From contig NZ_OY762899.1 in the NCBI RefSeq assembly GCF_963666545.1, positions 2,046,001 through 2,110,000 on the forward strand: a DNA stretch of 64,000 nt, read 5' to 3'. The DNA comes from an uncultured Bacteroides sp. GTDB taxonomy: Bacteria; Bacteroidota; Bacteroidia; Bacteroidales; Bacteroidaceae. Under the pieces are notes generated by a model. It saw only the letters and a program-made list of their open reading frames with translations, was not told the origin of the DNA and ran no database searches. Below are positions 27,868-40,896 of the stretch, piece after piece. Position 1 is the stretch's first letter, and each line of letters starts with the position of its first letter. A program made the position numbers and the translations under genes.

Positions 27868-29985
27868 TTAAAGTAAATCTGCACGTCCTTTAACTTCCTC
27901 TAAAACCGTTTTAGCTATCGAAGAAGAAACTTGAGCATGATGAGAATACGTCATAGAAGACGTAGCACGACCAGAAGAGATTGTTCGTAATGTAGTTACA
28001 TAACCAAACATTTCTGCCAAAGGTACCAATGCTTTAACAATTCTTGCTCCAGAGCGACTAGATTCCATTCCTTCTACTTGTCCGCGACGTTTATTTAAGT
28101 CACCGATTACGTCACCCATATTCTCTTCTGGAGTCACGACCTCTAACTTCATCATTGGTTCTAATAAAACAGGACCAGCTTTGGCACAAGCGTTTCTATA
28201 TGCTTGCATCGCACAAATTTCAAAAGACAATTGGTCTGAATCTACAGGGTGAAAAGACCCATCTATCAATGATACTTTTAAAGAATCTAATGAATAACCA
28301 GCTAATACACCATTCTTCATAGCTGACAGGAATCCCTTCTGAACTGAGGGTATAAATTCCTTAGGAATATTACCACCTTTCACCTCATCAATAAACTGTA
28401 ATCCGCCTTGTACAAAATCAGAATCAACAGGGCCTATATTGACTATAATATCAGCAAATTTACCACGACCACCCGATTGTTTTTTATAGACTTCACGGAG
28501 ATTAACAGTTTTAGTAATTGCTTCCTTATAATTAACCTGAGGACGCCCTTGGTTACATTCAACCTTAAATTCTCTTCTAAGGCGGTCTATGATAATATCA
28601 AGATGCAACTCGCCCATACCTGAGATTACAGTTTGACCTGTCTGCTCATCTGTATGAACAGTAAACGTCGGATCCTCTTCAGCCAACTTAGCCAAGCCAT
28701 TAGACAGCTTATCCATATCTTTCTGAGTTTTTGGCTCAATGGCAATGCCGATTACTGTTTCTGGAAAGTCTATAGATTCTAAGATAATTGGCGCATTTTC
28801 ATCGCACAATGTATCACCAGTGTGAATATCTTTAAAGCCAACACCGGCACCTATATCACCGGCAGCAATAACTTCCACGGGATTTTGCTTATTAGAGTGC
28901 ATCTGAAATAAACGAGATACACGTTCCTTTTTCCCTGAACGAGAATTATAAATATAGGAACCTGCTTCGATCTTTCCTGAATACACACGAAAAAAAGTCA
29001 AACGTCCTACATAAGGGTCAGTTGCTATTTTAAAAGCTAAAGCAGACGTTTTGTCGTCTTCGCTAGGCTTACGATCCTCTTCAGCACCTGTATCAGGGTT
29101 TGTACCAATAACATTCTCTGTATCTAAAGGCGAGGGTAAGAAAGCACATACATAATCCAACAATGTTTGGACACCTTTATTTTTAAAAGATGAGCCACAA
29201 AGCATTGGAACAATAGCCATTTGAACAGTTGCATTACGAAGTGCTCTCAAAACTTCTTCTTCAGTAATAGTAGAAGGATCGTCGAAATATTTCTCCATCA
29301 ATGCATCGTCATATTCAGCTACTTTTTCAAGCATCTTATCTCTCCATTCTGTGCATTCATCAAGTAGATTAGCAGGTATCTCCTCTACAGAATAGTCAGC
29401 ACCCATTGTCTCATCATGCCAATATATAGCCTTCATCTTAATAAGATCAACAAGACCTTTAAAAGATTCTTCTGCACCAATAGGGACAACAATAGGACAC
29501 GGATTAGCTCCCAAAACAGTCTTCATTTGACGTACAACTTCAAAGAAGTCAGCGCCAGAACGGTCCATTTTATTAACATATCCAATACGTGGTACATTAT
29601 ATTTATCCGCTTGTCTCCAAACTGTTTCTGACTGGGGCTCCACACCTCCTACTGCACAGTAAGTAGCTACTGCACCATCAAGCACGCGCAACGAACGCTC
29701 AACCTCTGCAGTAAAATCAACGTGCCCCGGAGTATCAATTAAGTTAATCTTATAAACATCCCCTGCGTACTTCCATCGAGTAGTAGTTGCAGCAGACGTA
29801 ATAGTGATGCCACGTTCTTGTTCTTGAGCCATCCAATCCATCGTTGCTGCACCATCATGAACCTCGCCGATTTTATGAGTTAGCCCTGTATAAAACAGAA
29901 TACGCTCAGATGTGGTCGTTTTACCGGCATCAATATGAGCCATAATCCCAATATTACGAGTCAAATGTAAATCTTGTCTTGCCAT
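27868..29985 (-). CDS. fusA: Elongation factor G
   Basis: 705 residues. The GTPase domain has G1 [16 protein letters not shown]3 DTPGHVDFT and G4 NKMDR. Domains II to V follow to the end. It drives translocation. It is third in the str segment after rpsL and rpsG. Confidence 0.98.
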   Translation of the reverse strand: MARQDLHLTRNIGIMAHIDAGKTTTSERILFYTGLTHKIGEVHDGAATMDWMAQEQERGITITSAATTTRWKYAGDVYKINLIDTPGHVDFTAEVERSLRVLDGAVATYCAVGGVEPQSETVWRQADKYNVPRIGYVNKMDRSGADFFEVVRQMKTVLGANPCPIVVPIGAEESFKGLVDLIKMKAIYWHDETMGADYSVEEIPANLLDECTEWRDKMLEKVAEYDDALMEKYFDDPSTITEEEVLRALRNATVQMAIVPMLCGSSFKNKGVQTLLDYVCAFLPSPLDTENVIGTNPDTGAEEDRKPSEDDKTSALAFKIATDPYVGRLTFFRVYSGKIEAGSYIYNSRSGKKERVSRLFQMHSNKQNPVEVIAAGDIGAGVGFKDIHTGDTLCDENAPIILESIDFPETVIGIAIEPKTQKDMDKLSNGLAKLAEEDPTFTVHTDEQTGQTVISGMGELHLDIIIDRLRREFKVECNQGRPQVNYKEAITKTVNLREVYKKQSGGRGKFADIIVNIGPVDSDFVQGGLQFIDEVKGGNIPKEFIPSVQKGFLSAMKNGVLAGYSLDSLKVSLIDGSFHPVDSDQLSFEICAMQAYRNACAKAGPVLLEPMMKLEVVTPEENMGDVIGDLNKRRGQVEGMESSRSGARIVKALVPLAEMFGYVTTLRTISSGRATSSMTYSHHAQVSSSIAKTVLEEVKGRADLL

Positions 29986-30040
29986 TTTTTTACAATCCCT
30001 TACTTTAAGTTTTTAATAGAATTAACCTCTCTTGCAGTAT

Positions 30041-30517
30041 TTAGAATCTGAAATGAGCAAATGCACGATTAGCTTCAGCCATTCTATGCATATCTTCTTT
30101 ACGCTTATAAGAACCACCTTGCTCATTAAATGCATCCATTATTTCAGCTGCAAGCTTATCGGCCATAGATTTTCCACCTCTTTTACGAGCATATAGAATC
30201 AAATTTTTCATAGAAACAGACTCTTTACGATCGGGACGAATTTCAGTAGGAACTTGGAATGTTGCCCCACCTACCCGGCGAGATTTTACTTCTACTTGGG
30301 GAGTAATGTTTTCCAAGGCTTTCTTCCATATTTCCAAAGCTGACTTTTCTTCATTAGGAAGTTTATTCTTAACAACCTCTAAAGCAGCGTAAAAGATCTC
30401 ATAAGAAGTGTTCTTTTTACCATCATACATTAGATGATTTACAAATTTCGAGACTTTTTGATCATTGAAAACGGGATCAGGAAGAATCACACGTTTTTTT
30501 GGTTTAGCTTTTCTCAT
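30041..30517 (-). CDS. rpsG: Ribosomal protein S7
   Basis: 158 residues from [15 protein letters not shown]. The longer in-frame extension to 30592 is not conserved in the family and would overlap the leader. It nucleates the 30S head. Signature [17 protein letters not shown]. Confidence 0.96.
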   Translation of the reverse strand: MRKAKPKKRVILPDPVFNDQKVSKFVNHLMYDGKKNTSYEIFYAALEVVKNKLPNEEKSALEIWKKALENITPQVEVKSRRVGGATFQVPTEIRPDRKESVSMKNLILYARKRGGKSMADKLAAEIMDAFNEQGGSYKRKEDMHRMAEANRAFAHFRF

Positions 30518-30659
30518 TTGTTTGAAAAATAATGTTTTTGTTTTTGGCTGCAAAATATCGTCTTCAATCCTCCCACTGGAAAATTTACTCAACCTTTATA
30601 TCTTATCCAACAAACTAAAAACGAAAGTTATTACTTAATAATTAAATATATACTGCTAG
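30518..30659 (-). promoter_or_regulatory. Long rpsL-rpsG leader with a possible internal promoter
   Basis: A 142-bp gap, long for this operon. In E. coli this interval holds the S7 translational operator. Here the minus strand also carries TATTTTGCAGCC (-7-like part at 30557-30551), one base shorter than the TAnnTTTG consensus but followed by the same GCAGCC found after the rpsL and tRNA promoters. No -33 TTG is found at the right distance. Confidence 0.35.
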
Positions 30660-31064
30660 TTATTTTTTCTTAGCTGGAGCGGCTGGCTGCCCTGGCTTAG
30701 GACGTTTTGTTCCGTATTTAGAGCGTCTTTGCGTACGCCCTGCAACACCAGCTGTATCAAGTGTTCCACGAACTATATGATAACGCACACCAGGTAAGTC
30801 TTTTACACGTCCTCCGCGCACTAGAACTATTGAGTGCTCTTGCAAGTTATGTCCTTCACCAGGTATGTAAGAGTTCACTTCTTTCTGGTTTGTCAAACGT
30901 ACACGAGCTACTTTACGCATTGCAGAGTTTGGCTTTTTAGGAGTGGTTGTATAAACCCTCACGCAAACGCCACGTCTTTGAGGACACGAGTCAAGGGCAG
31001 GAGATTTACTCTTATCCACCAACACAGAGCGTCCTTTTCTTACTAATTGCTGAATTGTAGGCAT
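30660..31064 (-). CDS. rpsL: Ribosomal protein S12
   Basis: 134 residues. The decoding loops [15 protein letters not shown] and [17 protein letters not shown] match the wild-type family, including the lysines at which streptomycin-resistance changes arise elsewhere. The C-terminus has a Pro/Lys-rich tail. It is the first gene of the ribosomal super-operon. Confidence 0.98.
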   Translation of the reverse strand: MPTIQQLVRKGRSVLVDKSKSPALDSCPQRRGVCVRVYTTTPKKPNSAMRKVARVRLTNQKEVNSYIPGEGHNLQEHSIVLVRGGRVKDLPGVRYHIVRGTLDTAGVAGRTQRRSKYGTKRPKPGQPAAPAKKK

Positions 31065-31125
31065 CTTAATTGTTTTTAATTTATATATTTGTTATATTAA
31101 TTTCGTGACTATACATTTTGGGCTG

Positions 31126-31156
31126 CAAAAATACAAATAATATTTGAAATATTCAA
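31126..31156 (-). promoter_or_regulatory. Promoter of the ribosomal super-operon
   Basis: On the minus strand TTG (31156-31154), 20 bp, then TATTTTTG (31133-31126), followed by CAGCCC. The rpsL ATG is about 60 bp downstream. This is probably the main promoter for over 30 genes. Confidence 0.75.
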
Positions 31157-31176
31157 CCCATAACGTTTTTTTCTTT

Positions 31177-31485
31177 TCAAGCTTCACCTTTTACACTTGT
31201 AGCAGCAAACAATTCAGGCTCTTCTGGCAGAGAAATATTCCCATTAATTCTTTCATACTTCACTATATTCTCTTCTAAGGCACGCAACAAACGTTTTGCA
31301 TGTTCTGGTGCCACGATAATACGTGATTGCACGTTAGCCTTAGGAGTGCCTGGCATAACGCATATGAAATCAAGAACGAATTCCGAACTAGAATGAGTAA
31401 CTATTGCTAAATTAATATACTTACCTTGAGCGACTTCATCGCTCAATTCTATTTGCAACTGGCCTTCATATTTTTGATCATCCAT
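31177..31485 (-). CDS. DUF3467 protein
   Basis: 102 residues of the DUF3467 family (GQLQIELSDEVAQGKYINLAIVTHSSSEFVLDF and IIVAPEHAKRLLRALEENI). There is no signal peptide, so it is cytoplasmic. The function is unknown. Its place between rpoC (about 240 bp upstream) and rpsL (112 bp downstream) is often kept in Bacteroidetes, which hints at a link with transcription or translation, but this is only an inference. Confidence 0.85.
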   Translation of the reverse strand: MDDQKYEGQLQIELSDEVAQGKYINLAIVTHSSSEFVLDFICVMPGTPKANVQSRIIVAPEHAKRLLRALEENIVKYERINGNISLPEEPELFAATSVKGEA

Positions 31486-31648
31486 ATTTTACTATATTAA
31501 TTATACTCTCATGCAAACGATTAATCTATGTAAATGCAGCAAATTCAAGATCATTCATAGATGTATATTATAAGTACCCAAAAAGACATACCTAATACAG
31601 AGTAGATCTATATTAATAATCGACTCAACGGCATCTTTCCCCAAAACA

Positions 31649-31699
31649 AAGAAAGCTATAACCGATTGTTTACGAGGAAACAATAAGCATAGCTTTCTT
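31649..31699 (-). terminator. Probable terminator of the rpoBC operon
   Basis: AAGAAAGCTAT (31649-31659) pairs with ATAGCTTTCTT (31689-31699). An inner stem ATTGTTT/AAACAAT (31665-31671 and 31678-31684) extends the hairpin. The T-run on the minus strand is short (TGTTTTGG). It lies 24 bp after the rpoC stop. Confidence 0.65.
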
Positions 31700-31722
31700 A
31701 TACTTATAATCTTAAACAAAGA

Positions 31723-34700
31723 TTAAACTTCGCTATAATCTAAAACAGTCTTTTTATTTGCTAAAATTCTGTCATATTCCTCTTTTGAACCAACTATAAT
31801 TTTTTCAAATTCACGTTGACCAGTACCTGCAGGAATCAAATGCCCACAAATCACATTTTCTTTCATTCCCTCAAGCTTATCAACTTTGCCATTGATTGCC
31901 GCTTCATTTAGAACCTTAGTAGTCTCTTGGAAAGAAGCTGCAGACATGAAACTGGACGTTTGCAGAGCTGCACGAGTTATACCTTGGAGAATCTGCGTCG
32001 AGGTTGCCGGAATAGCATCACGTACTTCCACCAGTCTCAAATCGCGGCGTTTCAGCATACTATTTTCATCTCTCAATTTACGAGCTGTAACAATTTGGCC
32101 AGCCTGCAGGTTCGAAGAATCTCCAGAATTTAGAATAACTTTCTTACCCCAAATACGATCATTTTCCTCCATGAAATCGAGCTTATCAATAATTTGTTGC
32201 TCCAAGAAACGCGTATCACCAGGCTCGTTAATTTCAACCTTACGCATCATTTGTCGAACAATAATCTCAAAATGCTTATCATTAATTTTCACCCCTTGAA
32301 GGCGATATACATCTTGAACCTCATTCACAATATACTCCTGTACTGCCGTAGGACCTTTTATGGCTAATATATCAGCAGGAGTAGTAGCCCCATCAGATAA
32401 AGGTGTGCCAGCACGTACATAGTCATTCTCCTGAACCAAAATCTGCTTAGATAAAGCCACAAGATATTTTTTCACCTCGCCTGTTTTAGAGGTAACCACA
32501 ATTTCCCGATTACCACGTTTTATCTTGCCCATAGTCACCTCCCCATCTATTTCCGACACAACTGCAGGATTCGATGGATTGCGTGCTTCAAACAACTCAG
32601 TAACACGAGGAAGCCCACCTGTGATATCACCAGCCTTGCCAACAGCCCTAGGGATTTTAACAATTACCTCACCAGCCTTTACTTTTTGAGCATTTTCTAT
32701 AACGACATGTCCACCAACCGGTAAATTATAGGTTCGAATTAAATTCCCACTTTCATCTAAAACATGAGCAGAAGGCACTTTCGTTTTATCCTTAGATTCA
32801 ATAATAATAATCTCGCGCAAACCTGTAGCTTCATCAGATTCAACCTTATATGTTATATTTTCAACAACACCTTCAAATTCAATCTTGCCTGTAACTTCAG
32901 TTATAATTACAGCATTAAATGGATCCCATTTTGCTATAAGCTTACCTTTGTCGGCAACATCACCATCTACAGCATATAGCTTAGAACCATAAGGAACATT
33001 GTGAGTAGAAAGTACAATACCGGTATTTACATCAATGAAACGCACTTCGGCCAAACGCCCTACAACAACTTTAGCGGCCTCACCACTTTCATCAACAACA
33101 TCCACCGTACGTAATTCTTCAAACTCTAAACGAGAATTATTCTTAGCTACAATACTTGCATTGGCTGCAATATTCGCAGCAGTACCTCCAGCATGGAAAG
33201 TACGCAATGTTAACTGTGTACCAGGCTCACCAATAGACTGAGCAGCAATAACACCTACTGCCTCTCCCCTCTGGACCATACGATTCGTTGCAAGATTACG
33301 CCCATAACACTTAGCACATACGCCCTTCTTAGACTCACAAGTCAACACCGAACGTATTTCTACACTTTCGATTGGTGACTCTTGAATTTTCTTAGCTATT
33401 TCTTCAGTAATCTCCTCACCACCTACAACAAGTAATTCCCCTGTAGTAGGATGAATAATATCATGCACTGAAACACGACCCAAAATACGTTCGTATAAAG
33501 TAGCTATAATATCATCATTATTTTTAAGGTCCATGCAGACCAAGCCTCGAAGCGTACCGCAGTCTTCTTCATTAATGATCACATCATGTGAAACATCTAC
33601 CAGACGACGAGTAAGATAACCCGCATCAGCTGTTTTCAAAGCCGTATCTGCTAAACCCTTACGCGCACCGTGAGTAGAAATGAAATATTCCAATACAGAA
33701 AGCCCCTCTTTAAAATTAGATAGAATAGGGTTTTCAATAATTTGTCCTCCCTCTGCACCTGCTTTTTGAGGTTTCGCCATCAAACCACGCATACCTGACA
33801 ACTGACGAATCTGCTCTTTGGATCCACGAGCACCAGAATCAAGCATCATATAAACAGAGTTGAATCCTTGATCATCAGAAGATATAGTCTTCATCAATAT
33901 ATTGGATAATTCAGAATTAACGTGTGTCCAAATATCAATAACTTGATTATAACGTTCATTATTAGTAATGAAACCCATATTATAATTACTGATTACTTGC
34001 TCAACCTCATCATATCCTCTCTGAACCAAAACCTCTTTCTCCTCAGGAATTATAATATCATCAAGGTTAAAAGATAAGCCTCCTTTAAAAGCCATCCTAT
34101 AACCTAAGTCCTTTATACCATCAAGAAAATCAGCAGTACGGGCCACTCCACATTTCTTTATTACATCACCAATGATTTCACGCAATGATTTCTTTGAAAT
34201 GATTGTATTTATATAACCCACTTCCGCAGGAACAATTTCGTTAACAATAACACGACCTACGGACGTTTCACGCAAAACATCGACAATATTTCCATTATCA
34301 TCAAGGTCCTTAACTATTACCTTTATGATCGCATGGATATCCACTTTACCTTCATTATAGGCGATAGTGGCCTCCTCCGGTCCATAGAAGATTAAGCCTT
34401 CACCTTTAGCGCCCTTACGCAATTTTGTTATATAATATAAGCCCAACACCATGTCCTGGGATGGAACCGTAATAGGAGCTCCATTTGCAGGGTTTAGAAT
34501 ATTATGAGAAGCCAACATTAACATTTGTGCTTCAAGCACAGCTTCATTACTTAATGGTAAGTGAACTGCCATCTGGTCGCCATCGAAGTCAGCATTAAAA
34601 GCTGTACAAGCTAATGGATGCAGTTGAATAGCTTTACCTTCAATCATTTTAGGTTGAAAAGCCTGTATACCAAGTCTATGTAAGGTCGGTGCACGGTTAA

Positions 34701-36003
34701 GCAGAACAGGGTGTCCTTTCATTACGTGCTCCAAAATATCCCATATAACAGGCTCTTTACGGTCAACAATTTTTTTCGCAGATTTAACCGTTTTTACAAT
34801 ACCCCTTTCTATCAATTTACGAATTACAAACGGTTTATATAATTCTGCAGCCATCAACTTAGGAATACCACATTCGTGCATCTTTAGCTCAGGGCCTACG
34901 ACAATTACCGAACGAGCAGAGTAATCCACGCGCTTACCTAATAAATTCTGACGAAAACGACCTTGTTTACCCTTCAGGCTATCTGAGAGTGACTTAAGCG
35001 GACGATTAGCATCAGTTTTCACTGCGCTGGATTTACGCGAGTTATCAAATAAAGAGTCTACTGACTCTTGAAGCATGCGTTTCTCATTACGCAGAATAAC
35101 CTCTGGAGCCTTAATTTCAATTAGTCTCTTTAAACGATTGTTACGTATTATCACACGACGATATAGGTCATTTAAATCAGAAGTCGCAAAACGACCACCA
35201 TCTAATGGAACTAGCGGGCGAAGTTCCGGAGGAATAACCGGTACAATACGCACAATCATCCATTCCGGCTTATTCCGTCCTCTTGAAGAACGGAATGACT
35301 CTACAACCTGAAGACGTTTTAATGCCTCATTTTTTCTCTGCTGAGAAGCATCATTTCCGGCACGATGTCTTAAGTCATACGACATTGCATCCAAATCAAG
35401 ACGAGCCAAAAGGTCATAGATCGCTTCTGCTCCCATTTTAGCAATAAACTTATTGGGATCAGAGTCATCTAAATATTGGTTTTCCTTAGGAAGAGTATCT
35501 AAAATATCCAGATATTCTTCCTCGGAGAGGAGGTCAAATGCCGTAATCCCATCTTCTGATTTTATACCTGCCTGAATAACGACATAGCGTTCATAATAAA
35601 TTATTGAATCTAGTTTTTTTGTTGGCAGACCTAACAAATAACCGATTTTATTGGGAAGCGAACGAAAATACCAAATATGGGCAACAGGTACTACTAATTG
35701 AATATGCCCCATACGTTCACGACGAACTTTCTTCTCTGTAACTTCCACTCCACATCTATCACAGACAATACCCTTATAACGAATACGTTTATATTTTCCG
35801 CAATGACATTCATAGTCCTTAATTGGACCAAAAATGCGTTCACAAAATAAACCGTCTCGTTCAGGTTTGTAAGTACGATAGTTTATGGTTTCAGGCTTCA
35901 GCACTTCACCACTCGAATTTTCAAGGATTTCTTCAGGAGAAGCCAAACCTATTGATATTTTCGAGAAATTAGTTTTTATCTTATTTTCTTTTCTAAAAGC
36001 CAT
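31723..36003 (-). CDS. rpoC: RNA polymerase beta' subunit
   Basis: 1426 residues. The N-terminal zinc site is [19 protein letters not shown], the catalytic Mg loop is [16 protein letters not shown], and a second zinc site is [11 protein letters not shown]. The trigger-loop and bridge-helix regions follow ([19 protein letters not shown]). It starts 33 bp after rpoB. Confidence 0.99.
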   Translation of the reverse strand: MAFRKENKIKTNFSKISIGLASPEEILENSSGEVLKPETINYRTYKPERDGLFCERIFGPIKDYECHCGKYKRIRYKGIVCDRCGVEVTEKKVRRERMGHIQLVVPVAHIWYFRSLPNKIGYLLGLPTKKLDSIIYYERYVVIQAGIKSEDGITAFDLLSEEEYLDILDTLPKENQYLDDSDPNKFIAKMGAEAIYDLLARLDLDAMSYDLRHRAGNDASQQRKNEALKRLQVVESFRSSRGRNKPEWMIVRIVPVIPPELRPLVPLDGGRFATSDLNDLYRRVIIRNNRLKRLIEIKAPEVILRNEKRMLQESVDSLFDNSRKSSAVKTDANRPLKSLSDSLKGKQGRFRQNLLGKRVDYSARSVIVVGPELKMHECGIPKLMAAELYKPFVIRKLIERGIVKTVKSAKKIVDRKEPVIWDILEHVMKGHPVLLNRAPTLHRLGIQAFQPKMIEGKAIQLHPLACTAFNADFDGDQMAVHLPLSNEAVLEAQMLMLASHNILNPANGAPITVPSQDMVLGLYYITKLRKGAKGEGLIFYGPEEATIAYNEGKVDIHAIIKVIVKDLDDNGNIVDVLRETSVGRVIVNEIVPAEVGYINTIISKKSLREIIGDVIKKCGVARTADFLDGIKDLGYRMAFKGGLSFNLDDIIIPEEKEVLVQRGYDEVEQVISNYNMGFITNNERYNQVIDIWTHVNSELSNILMKTISSDDQGFNSVYMMLDSGARGSKEQIRQLSGMRGLMAKPQKAGAEGGQIIENPILSNFKEGLSVLEYFISTHGARKGLADTALKTADAGYLTRRLVDVSHDVIINEEDCGTLRGLVCMDLKNNDDIIATLYERILGRVSVHDIIHPTTGELLVVGGEEITEEIAKKIQESPIESVEIRSVLTCESKKGVCAKCYGRNLATNRMVQRGEAVGVIAAQSIGEPGTQLTLRTFHAGGTAANIAANASIVAKNNSRLEFEELRTVDVVDESGEAAKVVVGRLAEVRFIDVNTGIVLSTHNVPYGSKLYAVDGDVADKGKLIAKWDPFNAVIITEVTGKIEFEGVVENITYKVESDEATGLREIIIIESKDKTKVPSAHVLDESGNLIRTYNLPVGGHVVIENAQKVKAGEVIVKIPRAVGKAGDITGGLPRVTELFEARNPSNPAVVSEIDGEVTMGKIKRGNREIVVTSKTGEVKKYLVALSKQILVQENDYVRAGTPLSDGATTPADILAIKGPTAVQEYIVNEVQDVYRLQGVKINDKHFEIIVRQMMRKVEINEPGDTRFLEQQIIDKLDFMEENDRIWGKKVILNSGDSSNLQAGQIVTARKLRDENSMLKRRDLRLVEVRDAIPATSTQILQGITRAALQTSSFMSAASFQETTKVLNEAAINGKVDKLEGMKENVICGHLIPAGTGQREFEKIIVGSKEEYDRILANKKTVLDYSEV

Positions 36004-36036
36004 ATAATTATATTTTTATAATATACCAACAATTCA

Positions 36037-39000
36037 TTACTCTAGATTAATGCTGAGACCCAAACCTCTTAACTCATGCAAAAGCACATTCAAAGATTCA
36101 GGAATACCAGGTTGAGGCATAGGTTCTCCCTTAACAATAGCCTCATAAGCCTTAGAACGTCCCACGACATCATCCGATTTTATGGTTAGTATTTCTTGAA
36201 GAATGTGTGAAGCTCCAAAGGCCTCTAGAGCCCAAACCTCCATCTCACCAAAACGTTGACCTCCGAATTGAGCTTTACCTCCAAGAGGCTGTTGAGTAAT
36301 CAATGAATATGGTCCAATAGAACGAGCATGCATCTTATCTTCAACCATATGTCCCAATTTCAACATATATGTTATACCAACAGTAGCTGGTTGATCAAAT
36401 TTATCCCCAGTTCCACCATCACACAAATAAGTTCTACCAAAACGTGGTAGACCAGCTTTGTCAGTCCAACTAGTAATGTCATCTAAAGATGCTCCATCAA
36501 AAATAGGAGTAGCAAATTTAAGGCCCAATTTCTTACCGGCAGAACCAAGTACAGCCTCAAATATTTGCCCAAGATTCATACGAGAAGGCACACCCAATGG
36601 ATTCAAAACAATATCAACCGGAGTTCCGTCTTCTAAGAATGGCATATCTTCTTGGCGCACAACGCGAGATACAATACCTTTATTACCATGGCGACCAGCC
36701 ATTTTATCTCCAACTCCAATTTTACGTTTCTTAGCAACATAAACCTTAGCCATCTGGATAATTCCTGCAGGAAGTTCATCACCAATAGTAATACTGAATT
36801 TCTTTCTTTTCAATTCAGCATCCAACTCTTTATACTTCTTGAGGAAATTAAGAATCAAATCGCGAATCAAATCATTCGTTCGAGACTCAGATGTCCAATT
36901 GCTGAGTTGAATAGAATTATAATCTAATGCATCAAAATCTGAAGCCGTAAATTTAGCACCCTTAGCAACAACTTCAGTTCCTAAATAATCTTTTACTCCT
37001 AAAGATGTTTTACCCTCAGTGAGAGCTACCATTTTCTTAATCAGTATCAACTTTAGATCTGCAACCTTCGCTTCAAATTCATCATCTATTTTTGGAAGCA
37101 AAGCCTTATCAGCCAATTTTGAACTTCTATTCTTAACAACTCTGGAAAATAACCTTTTATCAATAACAACACCTTTCAAAGAAGGAGAAGCTTTCAATGA
37201 TGCATCTTTAACATCCCCAGCTTTATCCCCAAAAATAGCACGAAGCAATTTTTCTTCAGGAGAAGGATCAGACTCACCTTTAGGAGTTATCTTACCAATC
37301 AATATATCACCAGGCTGAATATGAGCTCCAATTCGAACGATACCATTTTCATCCAAATCTTTTGTTGCTTCCTCACTTACGTTTGGAATATCTGAAGTTA
37401 ACTCTTCCATGCCACGTTTTGTCTCTCTAACTTCAAGAGAATATTCCTCGACATGAACAGACGTTAACAAATCTTCTCTGACTACACGTTCATTAAGAAC
37501 AATAGCATCCTCATAATTATAACCCTTCCACGGCATATATGCCACCAAAAGATTCTTTCCTAATGCCAATTCACCTTTCTCAGTAGAATAACCTTCTGTG
37601 AGAATCTCTCCCTTAACAACACATTGCCCCTTTTCGCAAATAGGTCTAAGATCAATAGTCATATTCTGATTCGTTTTCCTAAACTTTGGAATCCGATACT
37701 CTTTAAGAGCTGGTTCAAAGCTAACAAAATCTTCATCAGCAGTTCTATCATATAAGATACGAATTGTCGTTGCATCAACGTAATCAACAACACCATCGCC
37801 CTCTGCCGCAATCTGTGTACGAGAATCTTTCACTAATTGATGCTCGATACCTGTGCCTACAATAGGAGCCTCACTTTTTAACAATGGGACTGCCTGACGC
37901 ATCATGTTTGATCCCATCAATGCACGGTTCGCATCATCATGCTCTAGGAAAGGAATCAGTGAAGCTGCAATTGAGGCAATTTGCTGAGGAGCCACATCCA
38001 TTAATTGCACTTCATTTGGTTCAACAACAGGATAGTCTGCATCCTGTCGGGCTTTTATTCTGTTCTGGATGAAGCATCCTTGATCATCCAAAGACGCATT
38101 TCCTTGAGCTATAATTTTACCCTCTTCTTCTTCAGCCGTAAAATAAGTTATACTATTCTGTACGATATCAACTTTCCCATTTTCAACTTTACGATATGGA
38201 GTCTCAATGAATCCTAGATCATTGATCTTAGCGTAAACGCATAAAGAAGAAATCAGCCCAATATTCGGTCCTTCAGGAGTTTCAATCGGACATAAACGAC
38301 CATAATGTGTATAATGAACGTCACGCACCTCAAAACCGGCACGTTCACGAGAAAGACCGCCAGGCCCAAGAGCTGACATACGTCTCTTGTGAGTAATCTC
38401 GGCCAATGGATTTGTTTGATCCATAAATTGAGATAACGCATTTGTTCCAAAAAACGTATTTATCACAGATGAAATGGTCTTTGCATTTATCAAATCAATC
38501 GGAGTAAAGACCTCATTATCACGCACATTCATACGCTCGCGAATAGTACGTGACATACGTGCCAATCCTACAGCAAACTGATTAGAAAGTTGTTCTCCAA
38601 CAGTTCTAACTCTACGGTTACTCAAATGGTCAATATCATCGACATCCGCCTTCGAATTTATTAGTTCAATGAGATATTTTATGATCTCAATAATGTCTTC
38701 TTTGGTAAGAACCTTAACATCCATATCAGTGGATAGGTTCAATTTCTTATTAATCCTGTAACGGCCAACTTCTCCTAAATCATATCGTTTTTCTGAGAAG
38801 AATAAATTATTTATAACCTCTCGAGCACTAGCATCATCAGCCGGATCAGCATTTCTTAATTGCCTATAAATATAAAGAACTGCTTCTTTTTCTGAGTTAC
38901 TTGGATCTTTTTGAAGCGTATTATAAATAATTGAATAATCAGATTGATTAGGTTCCTCTTTATGTATAAGAATGCTCTGGACACCCGATTCAATAATCTC

Positions 39001-39849
39001 ATCAACATGTTCAGGTAGCAAGATTGTTTCACGATCAATAATAACTTCATTTCGTTCTATAGATACTACTTCTCCAGTATCCTCATCAACAAAGTCTTCA
39101 ATCCATGTTTTCAATACACGAGCTGCTAACTTCCGTCCTACTGCCTTTTTAAGGTTTGTCTTATTAACTTTTACATCTTCGGCAAGATTAAAGATTTCAA
39201 GAATATCCTTATCATTCTCGAAACCTATAGCACGCAACAAAGTGGTTACAGGCAGTTTTTTCTTACGATCAATATAAGCATACATAACATTGTTAATGTC
39301 AGTAGCAAATTCAATCCATGACCCCTTAAAAGGTATTATACGAGCTGAATAAAGCTTCGTTCCATTAGCATGAACACTTTGGCCAAAGAATACACCTGGA
39401 GAACGGTGAAGCTGTGATACAACAACACGTTCTGCTCCATTTATAACAAATGTAGCCTTTTCCGTCATGTAAGGAATTGGGCCAAGGAATACATCCTGTA
39501 TCACCGTATCAAAATCTTCATGATCAGGATCAGTACAATACAACTTGAGCTTAGCTTTCAAAGGAACGCTATATGTAAGCCCTCGCTCTATACAATCATC
39601 AATAGTATAACGCGGCGGATCAATATAATAGTCCAAGAACTCAAGAACAAAATTGTTTCTTGTATCAGCAATAGGGAAGTTTTCAGCAAATACTTTATAC
39701 AATCCCTCGTTCTTACGCTTTTCAGGTGGGGTATCTAATTGCAAAAAGTCTTTGAATGACTTCAATTGTACTTCCAAAAAATCCGGATATTCAAGCGGAT
39801 TATTTATAGAAGCGAAATTAACTCGTTGATTTACAGTATTTGAAGACAT
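36037..39849 (-). CDS. rpoB: RNA polymerase beta subunit
   Basis: 1270 residues. The rifampicin pocket reads [19 protein letters not shown] followed by [16 protein letters not shown], with the wild-type residues at the positions E. coli numbers 516, 526 and 531. The C-terminal region contains the conserved [19 protein letters not shown] perfect hairpin separates it from rplL. Confidence 0.99.
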   Translation of the reverse strand: MSSNTVNQRVNFASINNPLEYPDFLEVQLKSFKDFLQLDTPPEKRKNEGLYKVFAENFPIADTRNNFVLEFLDYYIDPPRYTIDDCIERGLTYSVPLKAKLKLYCTDPDHEDFDTVIQDVFLGPIPYMTEKATFVINGAERVVVSQLHRSPGVFFGQSVHANGTKLYSARIIPFKGSWIEFATDINNVMYAYIDRKKKLPVTTLLRAIGFENDKDILEIFNLAEDVKVNKTNLKKAVGRKLAARVLKTWIEDFVDEDTGEVVSIERNEVIIDRETILLPEHVDEIIESGVQSILIHKEEPNQSDYSIIYNTLQKDPSNSEKEAVLYIYRQLRNADPADDASAREVINNLFFSEKRYDLGEVGRYRINKKLNLSTDMDVKVLTKEDIIEIIKYLIELINSKADVDDIDHLSNRRVRTVGEQLSNQFAVGLARMSRTIRERMNVRDNEVFTPIDLINAKTISSVINTFFGTNALSQFMDQTNPLAEITHKRRMSALGPGGLSRERAGFEVRDVHYTHYGRLCPIETPEGPNIGLISSLCVYAKINDLGFIETPYRKVENGKVDIVQNSITYFTAEEEEGKIIAQGNASLDDQGCFIQNRIKARQDADYPVVEPNEVQLMDVAPQQIASIAASLIPFLEHDDANRALMGSNMMRQAVPLLKSEAPIVGTGIEHQLVKDSRTQIAAEGDGVVDYVDATTIRILYDRTADEDFVSFEPALKEYRIPKFRKTNQNMTIDLRPICEKGQCVVKGEILTEGYSTEKGELALGKNLLVAYMPWKGYNYEDAIVLNERVVREDLLTSVHVEEYSLEVRETKRGMEELTSDIPNVSEEATKDLDENGIVRIGAHIQPGDILIGKITPKGESDPSPEEKLLRAIFGDKAGDVKDASLKASPSLKGVVIDKRLFSRVVKNRSSKLADKALLPKIDDEFEAKVADLKLILIKKMVALTEGKTSLGVKDYLGTEVVAKGAKFTASDFDALDYNSIQLSNWTSESRTNDLIRDLILNFLKKYKELDAELKRKKFSITIGDELPAGIIQMAKVYVAKKRKIGVGDKMAGRHGNKGIVSRVVRQEDMPFLEDGTPVDIVLNPLGVPSRMNLGQIFEAVLGSAGKKLGLKFATPIFDGASLDDITSWTDKAGLPRFGRTYLCDGGTGDKFDQPATVGITYMLKLGHMVEDKMHARSIGPYSLITQQPLGGKAQFGGQRFGEMEVWALEAFGASHILQEILTIKSDDVVGRSKAYEAIVKGEPMPQPGIPESLNVLLHELRGLGLSINLE

Positions 39850-39895
39850 CTGTCAATGAATTTGTAGAACTTAATTTTAAATATATACACAAAAA

Positions 39896-39928
39896 GGTTA
39901 AGAATCCTTTTAAAAAGGATTCTTAACC
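39896..39928 (-). terminator. Attenuator-type hairpin between rplL and rpoB
   Basis: GGTTAAGAATCCTTTT (39896-39911) is followed by one A and its perfect reverse complement (39913-39928), so the 16 bp form a stem. On the minus strand it is followed by TTTTTGTG. It lies 25 bp after the rplL stop, inside a 104-bp gap. In E. coli a partial terminator at the same place lowers rpoBC transcription relative to rplJL. Confidence 0.85.
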
Positions 39929-39953
39929 GAATTACCTGATTTCCAGGCTAATG

Positions 39954-40325
39954 TTATTTAAGTTCAACCTCAGCGCCAGCTTCTTCCAATGTTTTTTTCA
40001 ATGATTCTGCTTCGTCTTTAGCCAAACCTTCTTTTACTACGCTAGGAGCGCTATCTACCATATCTTTCGCTTCTTTCAAGCCAAGGCCACAAGCTTCCTT
40101 AACTGCTTTCACTACTTGAAGTTTAGCTGCACCAGCATTTTTCAATACTACATCAAAAGAAGTTTTTTCTTCTACTACCGCAGCAGCAGCAGGTCCTGCA
40201 GCAACTGCAACAGCTGCAGCAGCAGGTTCAATACCATATTCTTCTTTAAGGATAGTTGCAAGTTCATTAACTTCTTTTACTGTCAAGTTAACTAATTGTT
40301 CTGCAAAAGCTTTCAAATCTGCCAT
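39954..40325 (-). CDS. rplL: Ribosomal protein L7/L12
   Basis: 123 residues. The N-terminal dimerisation domain, an Ala-rich hinge ([18 protein letters not shown]) and the C-terminal factor-binding domain ([26 protein letters not shown]) are all present. It forms the flexible stalk that recruits translation GTPases. Confidence 0.98.
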   Translation of the reverse strand: MADLKAFAEQLVNLTVKEVNELATILKEEYGIEPAAAAVAVAAGPAAAAVVEEKTSFDVVLKNAGAAKLQVVKAVKEACGLGLKEAKDMVDSAPSVVKEGLAKDEAESLKKTLEEAGAEVELK

Positions 40326-40369
40326 TTTTTGTATGATTTTAATGTTTAATTACTTATTGTGTGGATTAA

Positions 40370-40882
40370 TTATTTTTCACTAAGAGTCTTGAGAACTCCG
40401 TGAAGGGTGTTACCACCTGATTGGAGAGCTGAAACAACATTTTTCGCAGGTGATTGCAACAACGCAATAACATCAGCAATAACCTCGTTTTTACTCTTAA
40501 TGCTGATTAAAGCATCTAATTGATCAGCTCCTACATAGAACCCTTCCTCAGCATATGCTGCCTTAAGTCCAGGTATACCATCCTTAGTGATGTCTTTCAA
40601 CAACTTAGCTGGTACATTAGCCGCATCACAGAACATCACAGACGTAGACCCCTTAAGAGAATTATAAAGAGGAGAATAATCTATGTCCAAAGTGCCAAGC
40701 GCCTTATGAAGTAAAGTATTCTTTACAACCATAAGTTTGATGCCTGTTTTGTAACAAGCTCTTCTCAAATCGCTAGTTTTAGCAGCATTCATAGCAGTCA
40801 TGTCAATCAAGTAGAAATGACTATACTCTTTTACTGTAGCAGCTATTTGTTCAATAATCGTATTTTTATCTTCCTTTCTCAT
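40370..40882 (-). CDS. rplJ: Ribosomal protein L10
   Basis: 170 residues. The N-terminal 23S-binding domain and a C-terminal helix for L7/L12 dimers are expected from the length. Signature CYKTGIKLMVVKNTLLHKAL. It lies only 14 bp after rplA, so the long L10 leader of E. coli is absent here. Confidence 0.97.
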   Translation of the reverse strand: MRKEDKNTIIEQIAATVKEYSHFYLIDMTAMNAAKTSDLRRACYKTGIKLMVVKNTLLHKALGTLDIDYSPLYNSLKGSTSVMFCDAANVPAKLLKDITKDGIPGLKAAYAEEGFYVGADQLDALISIKSKNEVIADVIALLQSPAKNVVSALQSGGNTLHGVLKTLSEK

Positions 40883-40896
40883 TGTTCCTCCATTAA

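Noticed and set aside
31886-39738. Many 60-140 residue ORFs opposite or inside rpoB and rpoC
   Set aside because: They lie fully within highly conserved genes and have no motif, promoter or spacing of their own.
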